Assembly: GCA_964019055.1 (NCBI GenBank)
Contig: OZ025210.1
Span: forward strand, 480,745-544,744
Length of the DNA stretch: 64,000 bases
From: Anthopleura xanthogrammica
Taxonomy: Eukaryota > Cnidaria > Anthozoa > Actiniaria > Actiniidae
Direction of reading: 5' to 3'
The notes under the pieces: generated by a model
The model's input: only the letters and a program-made list of their open reading frames with translations
What the model was told of the DNA's origin: nothing
Databases searched by the model: none
Part shown: positions 44,440 through 56,065 of the stretch, piece after piece
How the letters are laid out: each line of letters begins with the position of its first letter
Numbering within the stretch: position 1 is the stretch's first letter
Position numbers and translations under genes: made by a program

Positions 44440-47400
44440 TCTACACACCATCGACACACCATCCAGAAATACCTTAGTATTTTAGCCTGAGATTTTGTAT
44501 TTTTTCCCCAATTATACAACTGAGTTAGTTTGCGTTTTCAGAAAACTCAGACTAGACTTTATGATAATGGCTTTATAAATAATGATTTGTGGAGCTGGTT
44601 TAAGCAAGAACAATTATTTCAGCGTTGCTTCAACAAGAAACTCTGTACGTACGTAGTGCAACAGCTTCCATTTCACGTCCTGCAAGGCTCTCGTTAAGTA
44701 CATCGTTTATTTATTCCTACATAGTTGTACATCACCCAATCTTTGTGGTGATAATTCTTACTTTGCCTGTGAAAGTTTTACACATGCATATCACTTCAAG
44801 TTCATTGACTTTATGATGTAAAACTGCATGTGGAAAAAGTTTCAAAGCCTTGTTAAGATTGAAGCTGTATGCTTCCCTGAACATGCTCAGTGCCAAGTGA
44901 AGATGTTAATGAGCAAGTTAATGTTTATGAAAACCTACATAATTGAAAATATACCTTTAAACCAGGAATACTAGTTTGCTATTATGAACAATGAACCGAA
45001 ATAGCAAAATTTCACCTATGTTTTCTCTTCACCTTGAAGTTCAAACTTCTCCAGTTTTTCCAGCGCTCAGAGCACCACACTTTTCGTATAATCTGTAACT
45101 AATTCAGTCCAAAGCTATATAGATCTCTCTCATAAACAATAACAGAACAATACAATAAAAGAGAAAGTTTAGACTGAAAAGATGTACAGAACATGGAGTA
45201 AATTTTCCACACTTCAGTATTTTAGTCAAAACATTACGGCCTTTATATCGTGAGGTAAGTTTTTTTGTAGTCAAGTCAGAATCACTTGTCTGAGTTCGTT
45301 TCTATTATTAAGGCGGTCAAATCACTTTTCTGAGAATATCGCACAAATGAAAACTAAGTAAAACTCACCAAGCTAATGAAACTTTACTTGCTTAATTATT
45401 ATCAATCATTCTTATCTCTTTACGAATAGGACTTTCATATTCAATTTTCTATTTCGCTTCTATCAAAGAAAATTAGCACGGTTATTGATTTTTTGGTAAC
45501 GAGTGCTTCTTGATTGATTGCAATAATCTAATAGATTGAATCAGAACGTTTGAGGGAAGTTCGAAGTATCTAAGCAACTAAATTCAATCGAATTTCGGTC
45601 CGTGTGTCCTCGTTTTTATCCAAACAGGAAAGCGTATAACAAAATGCTTGCCGATAGTCGAAGAGAGACGAAGGACAAAGGAGCTCACTGGTCCCGACAT
45701 GGAGAAGGTTGTGTTTGTATTCTAGATGATAGCATGCCAACAGCATGGTCAAGCGCGGCCTTCATACCCCGAAACAATAAATATGTTACCAATATAATAG
45801 GATAGCGTACCGCAAGCGAGAAACTAGGATTATATTGGTATTAAGAGTATTAGGGAATCTATCACACCACTAATTGGAGAATCAATTAAATCGAGAGCCA
45901 TCGCAGCTGGGTCGTTGACAGGCGTTAAGTTACAACTTATAAAACGAATCTTTCGGGCCCAGTGTGTAACCCATTTTGACTAAAGAATAAAAGAAAATCT
46001 TTCCGATAATTGCCTTCACTTGTTAAGACTGATTGGTTTTCGAGATTTTTTATCAACTCGGTAAATTGGGAAATTTAATTTGGGCTCTTCAATCAAGTGC
46101 TTTGAGGCATTCATCAGTAGGTTGTTATGATTACCTAATTATCCTAACAGGAAGCCATATGCAGTTAAGCTAAACTTTCGGCTTATATAACGGAGTTCTA
46201 AACGTTCTAGATCTCTACTCACTCCAATCTAAATGATGTATCAAATCCAGCAGGGATTCCCTCTGACTTAGAGTCGTTTACTTTGTGGATTAGAACGCGG
46301 CGAAAATCTTTTTGGCGGGCATGTTCTAATCTTAAAAGACACCGACAAATCCATCCCATGATTCTCCGTGCTACCACGAGTTTGAGCAGAAAAACCCTCA
46401 AATAATGATGCTTTTGTAAAGAAAAAATCTGAGAATTACAAGCACATGTTTAGAAAAATGTCAAGAGTCGGCATTTTGTAGGCTTTGCGTTAACTGGTAA
46501 ATTAGTCGAACGTTGGTGGCGAGATTGTGAATTGTCTTTTTTGATTAGCGACAGTTACTGGTCTAATCCCCCGAGATTACTGACTTCTCAAGTCGGTTCC
46601 TTTCGGAGTTCTTTCGGGAAACGACTCCTGTGAAACATTTTGTTTCTTTATTAGTAAATTAACATCAATACAACGAAATGTTCTTTTCTTTCTGGGTAAT
46701 AAAAATCTCACGCAAAACTTTTTGTACAAAAACTTTCCGAAATGTTTAATTTATTCGGTAAGTTTTCATTCAAAGTTCAATGGCTTCCTTGTGTAAAATT
46801 TTCGAGTTGGTTCGGAGTTTTGATGAGAATTTGATAAGAAAACAAGGCTGGCAAATAAGAAAACCGAGAAAGAAATGAAAAATAATTAAGTGTTTTTTTT
46901 CTGCGTTTTATCGTGGGAATCAAGGTCAGCAGGTGGACGCAGATTACAAATCAAATCGATGTGAAAAAGGTAATTCATATTAAAACCCACAGAGAAAATC
47001 CAGTTTAGGATCAATAAAAACGAATTTAACAAAGAAAAAGGATCTTTTCGTAATAAAAAGGAGAACAAGGACTATATTTTTCTTGTTGTGTTCGCCTCTG
47101 CTTTAATTTCCCCTGTTAGAAACTGTTTTCAAAGCTTCAAGTTGCCAAAATTGGTGATAAAATTCACTTCAACACATAATAAATTGAAAGTTTACGAATT
47201 GTTCTATTTTTAAGAAATTCTGTACTAATCTATAGTAAATACAGCCAGCTAGCTAACTTGATTGTTTAATTTGACTCAAGAACGGAAATATAGTAATAAA
47301 CAAAGACTCTGAAGTTTCATTGGAAGATTGTGGGTTCTTGAAGCCTCCACAAATACACAATCTTGTTTAGGATAATCTTAACTCGAATCGTTTTGCGCAA

Positions 47401-48720
47401 GTCTTTCGTGGCGATATCCTATGTGAACATTTTTTTTCGATGTAAAAAGGATCCCCAGGCTGTTGGTTTATCTTAACAATAAGAACAAATTCGATTTGTC
47501 TGTGCAATAAAGATAGATTTTATTTTAAACAGGAAATTTTGGATAATGCCTTAGGGAAATTTTTAAACGTTATACTTGTAGTTAGCTCTTGAAATGTGAA
47601 ATATTGAAATTATGAAATATTTTTATTGAAGAAAAAGTGTATATATTCAGACAAACGATTGACTTCTTTTCTAATCTCTTCCTTTCTCTCAGAGCAAAAC
47701 TTTAACATAATTACAAGAAGCCAAATTTTGTTTCAAGATTTCGCGAAAAGCTTTTAACAGTTCAATGTAAAATATCTCGAGTACAAACCATTATAGAAAT
47801 CCTGTTCTACAAGTGTAAGACGGAGTTATGTTTTCGTTGATAAAATGTTTCTCAGTTAGAAGTTTAATTTCTATGTGGGGGACAATTCAATAAAACTTAT
47901 CGATTCCGAAAGAGTAATTAAAGCAATTTGCTTAGTAATTCTTCTGTAAATCAAAAAAAATTCCCATAATTGTATTTATTTTCATATTAGCCAATTACTT
48001 AAATATAATTTTTATGATTATTGTCGTGATAAAGGAGCGTACCTTCCTTTTTTTCTCGGGAAGTTTAAGACATCTAAATATGAAAAAAATACTAAATGTG
48101 TTCTTATGAAAGAACACGAAAAAACCCTACAAAGTGCCAGCTCTCCCACAGGGTTCCCGCGCTACTATTGTGTTCATAGAATCTAATTTCGCTAACCAAT
48201 TCAATAAACAGACGTTAGACTAAACAATTATATCTTCAATAAAAAACTTCATGCTTATAGAAAAGGTATTAAATTTTATTTCTAATCTCTGAATTTTAAA
48301 ATCCAAACAAATAGTCAGATAATTTGAAAGCATGAGTTTGAGTCCAACGCTCAGATCCAATCATTCAATTCTTGATGGTTTTTCTCTTTTATTAAATTCC
48401 GAGCTTCAATAACACCGAATCGGGTCTTATTTTCTAGACAAGAACCGATGATATATTAGATATTTGGCTGGGAATCTTTAATATTTATTAATTGTGTGCT
48501 CCATATCTCGTTTGGTTTTATCTGTTCTTTTCGTTATTATTGCTCTTGGAGTGACAATTACTCGAGTATTTTTGATCAGATAACACTATTTTGAAGTGAA
48601 ATTGGAAATTAAAGGTGGTGGTTGTGTTTTCCGGCATTAAACAAGAGATTTGATCGCTGGATAATCTTTTATTGGCGATCACGAAAAATCAAAAACAAAG
48701 AAATTCACCAGTTCCATTAG
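44440..48720. other. Gene-free DNA downstream of the homeobox gene
   Basis: A/T-rich sequence without convincing exons. AATAAA at 45154-45159 could end the homeobox transcript. A small hairpin (accaatataatagga...ctaggattatattggt) lies at 45790-45842. Nothing else was recognised. Confidence 0.45.
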
Positions 48721-48724
48721 TACA

Positions 48725-48962
48725 GGAAATCATATGGTTTCGAGTGCAATTTGGAATAACTTTGAACGAGTGAGTTTTCAAAGTGAGTTTTGAAAACTCG
48801 AGTTCAAATTTATTCCAAAATTGCACGAGAAAAACCATATGATTTCCAATTAATAATACACATGAAAAAATTTTGATTTCCTTTTTTCTGCACTTGATTT
48901 CCTTTTTTCTGCACTGCTCTCAGCCAATCAGAATCGAGAAATTTTTTCATGTGTATTATTAC
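48725..48962. repeat. Two adjacent inverted repeats
   Basis: 48725-48847 folds on ggaaatcatatggtttcgag...cgagaaaaaccatatgatttcc. 48852-48962 is bounded by taataatacacatgaaaaaa and its reverse, and also holds a tandem duplicate of gatttccttttttctgcact. Probably MITE remnants. Confidence 0.7.
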
Positions 48963-48966
48963 AAAC

Positions 48967-49413
48967 GTTACAGCGATTCTCAATATTCTACGAACTCTGT
49001 AGTTGCGAGTTGAAAATAAAAATAAAATAAATAAATGAATAAATGCGATTAACAGTGGAATCCACCGAGTGGCTATTCCTCCACTGCATTCTAATTGGAA
49101 TTTAGAAGTGGATTTTTAAGGAGGGAGGAAAAACCGGAGAACCCGGAAAAACCCTCGAAGCACAGGAGAGAACCAACAAACAACTCTACTCACATACGAC
49201 ACCCAGCCCAGCAGGGCTCGAAATCGGGTCGCCTTGGTGAGAGGGAAGAGCTCTCACCGCTACGCCACCCGTGCTTCCCTATAGTTGCCCGTTCGAATTA
49301 TGTTTTTCGCTGCCGCCAGTCAAAAACTTCCAAGGTACCGACTTATTAGTTTTGATTGACGGCAGCGCCGAAAAACAAATTTAACAACAAGCCGTTGAAA
49401 TGTCTGAGAAATA
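48967..49413. mobile_element. MITE, 'CAATATTC' family, copy 3, split by a SINE
   Basis: Left part ttacagcgattctcaatattct...gtagttgcgagtt; right part from gttcgaattatgtttttcgctgcc to gccgttgaaatgtctgag. Joined, they match copy 1. The right terminal repeat is lost. Confidence 0.75.
49014..49281 (-). mobile_element. tRNA-derived SINE nested in a MITE
   Basis: Read on the minus strand: head gggtggcgtagcggtgagag, B-box-like gatttcgagccc, body gtgagtagagttgtttgttgg, then ggttctccggtttttcctcc, and an A/T-rich tail. The direct repeat tagttgc..gtt (49000-49013 and 49282-49295) looks like its target duplication. Confidence 0.8.
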
Positions 49414-49617
49414 CTTTCATGCAGAGGTAAATCTAAACTGATCTGAAACCCAATTCCGTCAACTTCAAAAAAGAAATAAAAAAGAAACTGTCGACTGCTA
49501 AAGCTACATAAAATCTAAAATATTTTAAGATCATGTGAATTTTTATAGTACTAGATATTTTTTCTGCTAATGCTACCAGCATAATTATCATTTTGGTAAA
49601 ATAAAGTTTAAAGAATC

Positions 49618-49885
49618 CTAGTCAACTACAATGCACTGCGCGCCGAAAACAATATCCAACCCGCTATTTTCTCTGCCAGGCAAAATGGCGGCTTTGAAGG
49701 TGAAGTTTGGGAATCCAGTTCCATCGGTCTTGTTATTCAAGTTAGAAGTTTTATAATCATCAAGATATAATGATAAGTAGTTATTTTATGCTTTTCGTGA
49801 GATTTTATAAATTTTGGCAACGAATCTAAGGTAAATTTCGTATGTAAATAATGATATAGGCGCGCAGTGCATTGTAGTTGACTAG
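49618..49885. mobile_element. Element with perfect 27-bp terminal inverted repeats
   Basis: The ends read ctagtcaactacaatgcact..gcgcc and its exact reverse complement. The interior includes caaaatggcggctttgaagg, resembling a housekeeping start region. No open frame of useful length follows. Confidence 0.8.
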
Positions 49886-50104
49886 ATCCCGGTGTTTTAA
49901 AAAAGTGGCGAAAAGTACGGTCGCTACGTCATATTTATCTAAGCATTACAAAACTACAAAAAATACAAAAATTATAGATTCCTTTGTAATAACGTGCAAG
50001 TACATTGCTTGGGCATCCTGTGGCAACCTAAATTTTACGGATTTTGTCGATTCTGATTGGCTAACAACTTTCTCAGATCAGTTGGTTGGGCTGATCATTG
50101 TTAC

Positions 50105-50215
50105 TTCGTGTTCAAAAACTGAGGCCAACCGTAGGCTATATGCCTTACGAAAGCTCAAACGTAGTGGTATTCCAGCATCTGATATAGTAACTGTCTATTT
50201 GCCGGCTTGTTAGGT
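50105..50215 (+). pseudogene. Fragment of a non-LTR retrotransposon reverse transcriptase
   Basis: The conceptual peptide NRRLYALRKLKRSGIPASD followed by IVTVY and a stop resembles the C-terminal part of LINE reverse transcriptases (R.LY.LR.LKR.G....D....Y). The preceding open sequence does not match, so this is a short relic. Confidence 0.5.
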
Positions 50216-50276
50216 CAACATTGAACAGCTAAATTCAGGTTAAAAATCGCAAATAATGGGACAAAACGCAACACAA

Positions 50277-50357
50277 CCAGTTTGACTACTTGCGCAACCA
50301 GTTTGACTACTTGCACAACCAGTTTGACTACTTGCGCAACCAGTTTGACTACTTGCA
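50277..50357. repeat. 21-bp tandem repeat, four units
   Basis: Units of ccagtttgactacttgcgcaa with g/a changes. A decayed related unit (aacaggattgactacctacac) lies near 50585. Confidence 0.85.
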
Positions 50358-50796
50358 CCACAGGGAGCCCAATTTAGATCAAAGTAAAAGGTGAAATTAA
50401 AATCGGAAAAAAATCGCGTTTCATTAATTTTTTTAATTCCAGGTCAAGATAATGTCTTGTATAATACGAACGAGCAAAAAGATCAGTAAAAAATGCACCT
50501 ATATAATTCCCCTATGGTATCCAATGGGTGGATTTGTGTCAATATAATTTTGTTTTTATCTAAATTGAGCTCCCTGTGCTTGCACAACAGGATTGACTAC
50601 CTACACTATTGTTCTTTTTCTTTATCATCATTGTATTACAGCTTTGGGTAGAACCTCGCTCTGACCATTGTATCATCGATGGTTTTCAGTTAACATTTGA
50701 TACAATTCCTGCGAAAAAGGCAATAGTATTAAGAAAAGTAGTCAAAATATCTTCAGTAATCTCAGGAGATTTGAGAAAGTTTCGATAGTTTTGTTT

Positions 50797-50990
50797 TTGA
50801 ACGCTGAACGTCATATTTTCCCATTTCAGACCACGTCTCATTCCCTAGAGTATTATTTCTTTGTTTAACGGTTGCGCATTAGAAGACACATGAATATGGA
50901 TACAACTCAAATAGAGAATCCTATTCTCAAGAGAATGACACGTGGTCTGAAATGGGAAAACATAACGCCCAAGGTGAAAAGGTCTATTCT
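50797..50990. mobile_element. MITE, 'cccatttcagaccacgt' family, copy 1
   Basis: Ends attttcccatttcagaccac and its reverse acgtggtctgaaatggg. The interior includes agacacatgaatatggatac, which occurs inverted in the copy at 61860-62061. Past it, 51160-51320 is rich in cacgg motifs without further identity. Confidence 0.8.
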
Positions 50991-51341
50991 TTCATAGATT
51001 GAGGAACAAACAGTCCGCAAACTAGCTATAGCCCTATCGGGTTTTCGTATTAGATGGTACAATATCGAACATGTATGATTTCAAAAGACAACTGGCATGT
51101 ACTTGAAGCTTACTACCGTTCCACGTTTTAGGCTTCTCCGTGGCCCCTGAGTGCAAGTTTAAGCGATCACAAAATCAAGTACGTAGATTTCGTATGAGTG
51201 TGAAAAGTCACAGCACACGGCACGGTTACGGAGCAGCGCGGACACGGCAACGAATGTCGAATGTTTTCATACAGGGCACGGCACTGACACGGTAACGACA
51301 AGGCGCGGTCCGTGCTTACGTTTTTCATAATCATAACTGCT

Positions 51342-54300
51342 CTATGCGCTAGATAAAGTACGAAATCTAATCTGCAATTTTACCTTTGAGAGCTGAAATT
51401 CAGCGCTGGTCAGTTTTGATACGATGGAGAAGTGATCACACTTGGGAATGTCCAGGTATTTGGCTTCGATGCCATGGGACTTCAGAGTCTGTACAAAAAG
51501 ATAAAATTTTGTGATGAGATAAGCTAAAAAAAATGGTCCTACTAACTATTGAGTAATTTATATCAAGAGTTTCCAATCTTTTTTTACCTCAATCAGGTTT
51601 TTGGCTTGGTTGTAGAAGGAGGGTGACTCGTATTCACCTACAGCAACAATTACAGGGCACCTCAGGGACGGTTGAACCAACTTTAACTGGTGAGCAGGAC
51701 TGTTCCTTTTAGCAGATTCCCTGTACAGCAATCAAATAGCTAGTGTCAGTTCACAGTTTTTTCACAGGTTAACTACTAGAGCTCGAAAAACTATATTCTA
51801 TCAACAAGAACTCCCTGTATCATCTTGTATCGCGCGTTGTACACTTATATGTTATAACCATCCTAAGCAAACGTCAAGTTTTCCGCAAGACGAGTGCAAT
51901 CATTGCGCAATATTCTTTTACTCACTCGTCCATCCCTACTGCTGTGTTGATAGTTGTCTTTATTAAAGGCAGCAAGTCGAAAACACCAGAAATAACACAA
52001 ATTCCTAAAGAAAGACGAGAGTGATAAGTGCGTGGTTTGTTTTGGCACTGCATGGCAAAGAGTGACATGGTCGGCAGCTGCTAGGACTAATGTTTACAGT
52101 ATACTGGGCCTGACAAAACGTTTCAGTTTATTCAGTGCTAGTGTGGCCGGGGACCATGCGTCTGTCAAACTGCATCAACCACAAACAGAGAAAAGAAACC
52201 ATGGAATCAAATTTGATGAAGTAAAGTTCGCTGTGTCTCAATATCTTGTCATTCCAATCGAAACAGAACTTGAATGCCATTTCCTACTAGTAGTGACTGA
52301 CTATCGAGACGGCTCTGTTCGTATATCCTTTACCTTTGACCCTTTTAGGCAGGTCAGGATCTTCCCAGGATTGTTGTATCATCATCATGGCTGTCAGGTG
52401 AGCTCCGGCTGAGTGCCCGCACAAATATAAACTATGACATTGATTATGAACAAATTTATTAGGATAATAAAATATATTAGATTCGAACACAAGACTAGAA
52501 CCCAGAAACCTTATTTTGACGTTTTTGCGCTTGCTTGATAGCTTGAAACAACCTCTGGGCTGATCAAAGTCAGGGCATGGCTAACTCACAGACGGAATTG
52601 GAATTTAGCTTCTTAGGTTTTGCGGAGGGAGGAAAACTGGAGAACCCAGAGAAAAACCCCTGATTCAAGGGAGAGACGAAAATCTTCTCACATGTGATTC
52701 CGAGTCCACGCCAGAATCAAACCCGAGACCCAAGAGGTGAGAGGCGAGTGCTCTACCACTACACCACCCTTGATTCACTTGAGATGTGACAGCATTTTTG
52801 GAAGAAATTTCTTATACTCACTGTGACTCCGGGAATCGTTTTGCTACGAAATCAACAGCAGATTTAACCTGAGCAACGATTTCGTCAAGCGTAGCTAAAA
52901 ATAAAATCACAGAATTCCAAAGTAAGAACACAAAGGGTCTTGAAACTTCTCTGGCGATGGCACCAAGTGACAAGGACCATAAAGGCTACAATATCTAACC
53001 TTTTGGCGCTAATTGATACTCAACCAGAACAGCAAATGAAGCCGCTCTCGTTGCAGCAAAAATTGGAGGACCATGGTCTTCTTTACTAAAAAAAGAAAGA
53101 AAGAAAGTGTGAGCATATGATAACCACACCGTCCCGTGGAGGGTGTGGACAAGGGGTACACGAAACAGCAACTTCCAACTCAACCCCCTGAAAATTTGGA
53201 AATTGGGGCTCTTGGAAATGCAATTTCTAGTGCCGCAATTTTGAAGGGCAACTGCAAAATATATATTGTATTAAGTCATTTCAAGGCTTTAGGCAATTCA
53301 TAACAGAAAATACTTTTCGGCTGAAAATTTTGTGGGGCTAAGTTCCCCAAGCCCCCCTCCCTCTCAGCGGTGCCAAATTTCTTTATTAGTACACTGAGTA
53401 CTTGCCTGCTCTCTTGCCAGTAACCACCATGTATGAATATGAACACTGGTGCTGTCAAAAAACATAAGGCATTATAAGTGGACAAATACTCTCAGAGGTA
53501 ATCAAACATCATAATGTAGTTTATGAAGGCTGTGGTGATATATGACAATGATGATGACCAATGATAATCGCATAATACAATGCCAGATTCAGGATAATTT
53601 TAGAAAGAAATATATATAGCTTCCTCCTTAGATTATACACTACTCTTTAATCATTGGGATAATTTACATATAAAATTCTCTACTCTCTGTTCATTTTTTG
53701 AAACCCATCTTCCTTTAATATTTTTTCTGAGTAACATGAACTCTAGGTTGCGATGCTTACCATTCTGTGGTGTTTCCTTTGTTCTATAAACATCAAGTTT
53801 GCATTCTTCTATCTCCCCATAAGGAATATCTACTTCCACATCAAAGCTCTCTCTTGCTTTGGAATGTACTGTATGAAATAATAAAGACACTTTTAACAAA
53901 TCCTACAATGCTTTATTTTCTGCAGTTGACGTCAAAGTAATTGTTTTCAATTTTGTTCAAAGGAACAAATTTTAAAAGAATAAATTTTTTTATAAAATTT
54001 AAAAAAAATTCAAATTAAGTCAGATCAGGGTTATTGATGATGTCACTATATTCGTTTTGACCTCCCCCCTTTATAAATTTCTGGATCTGCCCCTGCATAC
54101 CCATGCATGACTATGAGGAGGATGCATGCTTGCAATTATCGTTTTGTGGCATCATGTTAGGCATCATTAAAAGAGTGGTCAATTCAGAATCACATGTTTA
54201 TTGAGGCTGGCCAGTATAATGAAAATCTTTATAGACCCCTTTCACGTGACATCAGAGCAGCTCAATTTGGAGGGAAAACAAAAGAATTTTAATCTCCTGA

Positions 54301-55827
54301 GAATTTGAACCTATTGTTTTGCCCTCCAAATTGAGCTGCAATCCGACGTGCTGCAAAGGGACCATCTATTGAGCTAGCATGGAATCAGTTAAGATGGTTG
54401 CAGAAAAGGAACCTCTACCAAATGATGATAGTTGTAAAATTTATTATAAATCATAATTATGCAAATAAAGATATATACCTATTTCAATAAAGTTAGTCAC
54501 CTGAAAAGCTCCAAAGCTGAGACCGGCAAGGATTATGGGTAGACAAATTTTACATGTTTCAACCGCTTGATAATGATTGATGGACTTGGAATATTATACC
54601 AGTTAAAGTTTCACCTCTTGCGAGCATCCTCATGCTTGCTCTTTGTATCAAAAGCTTTACTTGTTGGATATGAAATGTTTCCCATGATTCTCAGTGGTCT
54701 CAGCTTTGTAGGTTTTTGGTGACTATCTTTGCTGAATACTCCAGTTTTGAGTTCTCTGTTGCTCAGTCTAAGCCTCAATTGTGCGTAAGTTATTCAGCAT
54801 GGAGAGCAAAACCGTGGAATTCTAAAGCAATTGCATTGTTCGTTTGTACACATTCCTTAACTCATTTTCACGGGCTGTTAGTAATAATAAAGAATATATT
54901 ACATGCTATTGAGGCTAACACTGAGCAATAGAGAACTCGAAACTGGAGTATTAAGTTATATATACTTTCATTCCATTGCTTGATGTAGGTAGAAACAGCA
55001 AGGTCTACTGGTATGTCCCTCACCCATCGGCTACATGCATATTCATTCTCCATATTCTGAAAATAAATTAGATTTGCTTTTATTTGGTCGTAAGGCAATT
55101 CAACAACAATGTCTGAACTTTTTGGTGACTGTAACATTTTTCACAACATGAAAGCCTATTGCTGAAAAGGTGGATTCTCCAGACAAGTTGCTGGGAAAAT
55201 TCCAGTGTAAAGCCCCTGTTACACATAGTCTTTTCTCGTGCAACTTTAGCCCTGTTCAAGTTAGCCTGCGTGGCACCCCTCCCCCTCCCCCTTCCCCTCC
55301 CCCTCCCTTTTCCCTCTTCCCCAATCCCTCAGAGCTCAGAGCCGCCATGCAGGCTAAGTTCAAGTTACACACGAGCATGTCACACGTATTTTTGTCGTTG
55401 CAACTTCGGGAATTTGTTGAGAAAGTAGAAACCAAATCAACTTTTCATGCAACTTTTATATTTAAAAAATAAGATGCATGAGTGGGTGTTACACGCTAAA
55501 AAGGGCTCGTACAACAGAGCTTTTACATGTTGAGATACACCAAAACGAGGTTTGCTACCATATCTAAACTCGCGTCTGTAAGCTCAATCCTTGCAATTAA
55601 CATCTTATAACTTCCCAAACAAATGCTGTTATTTTGGAAAATATAGTGACGGCCATTTTTGTATCCTTGCGACTGATAGACTCCAATGTAATTCCACCTT
55701 CCTGTTCCATCCAAAAACGAATTTCAACAGCTATTCGTGATAATATTTGGCTATAAAATCTAACAGTAAATAACACATAAACCAGTTCCAGTAATTTTAC
55801 CTCGTCTATGTCTTGTTTACTGGTCAT
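51342..55827 (-). CDS. AFMID: Kynurenine formamidase (arylformamidase)
   Basis: Hydrolyses N-formylkynurenine to kynurenine and formate in tryptophan breakdown; alpha/beta-hydrolase. Ten exons on the minus strand: 55827-55801, 55056-54966, 53868-53761, 53451-53406, 53085-53000, 52894-52822, 52431-52334, 52004-51926, 51720-51588, 51488-51342. They give 295 residues (human about 303). Motifs in order: SRWVRD, VDIPYGEIEECKLDVY, oxyanion-hole FIHGGYWQ, VEYQLAPKG, nucleophile elbow CGHSAGAHLTA, VISGVFDLLPL, GEYESPSFYNQA (acid site) and CDHFSIV (catalytic His). The fourth intron has a GC donor (ag/gcaagt) required by phase. The acid position reads Glu where vertebrate enzymes have Asp. The last exon is taken to read past a gtaaaa to the TAG at 51342; a further 3' exon is not excluded. 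The short first exon (MTSKQDIDE) is inferred from phase. Confidence 0.9.
52534..52770 (-). mobile_element. tRNA-derived SINE with 57-bp-type tail
   Basis: On the minus strand: head gggtggtgtagtggtagagc (A box tggtgtagtgg), degenerate B box gggtttgattc, body cacatgtgagaag and tctcccttgaatcaggggt, then tail ctgtgagttagccatgccct through gatcagcccagaggttg. It lies in an AFMID intron. Confidence 0.8.
53878..53995. mobile_element. MITE, 'aaatcctacaatgc' family, half copy
   Basis: aaatcctacaatgctttattttc and the following gttgacgtcaaa match the left arm of 33643-33799. The right arm is missing. It lies just inside AFMID intron 2. Confidence 0.65.
54231..54373. mobile_element. MITE with long inverted ends
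   Basis: tagacccctttcacgtgac, then gcagctcaatttggaggg, and the reverse ccctccaaattgagctgc at the other end. AFMID intron 2. Confidence 0.75.
54494..54725. mobile_element. MITE with 45-bp inverted ends
   Basis: tagtcacctgaaaagctcc and aaagctgagaccggcaagg on the left correspond to the reverse complement of ggtctcagctttgtagg and tttttggtgacta on the right. AFMID intron 2. Confidence 0.75.
54733..54953. mobile_element. MITE with 46-bp inverted ends
   Basis: gaatactccagttttgagtt...gctcagt on the left and its near-exact reverse ending ggagtatta on the right. The right end lies 13 bp from the splice donor of AFMID exon 2. Confidence 0.8.
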
Positions 55828-56065
55828 TTTGGAGCTTGTTTCCAGAGGACTTCGAATTCGTTTTCACACTTTTTAATGCAGGATGGGTTGGCTGTGTATT
55901 TGACAACCGAGTGACCCTAGTATCTAATGTTGACAAGTAAGAAAGGACTTCACTTTTATTCTCCTAAAATTATGTATTAATTTTAACCCGGAAAATATAG
56001 TTTTGGTACAAATAGATAGAAGAAGGACATTACTATTGAATGTTCTTCCTAATTTAGCTTTATAG
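55828..56065. promoter_or_regulatory. Divergent promoter between AFMID and UBAC2
   Basis: The start codons of the two genes are separated by 238 bp on opposite strands, so both promoters and 5' UTRs must share this interval. A YY1-like gccatcttg lies at 56130, inside UBAC2 intron 1. No TATA box was recognised. Confidence 0.5.

Noticed and set aside
45602..45805. 67-codon plus-strand frame after the homeobox gene
   Set aside because: No recognised domain, no ATG-supported structure, no neighbouring exon.
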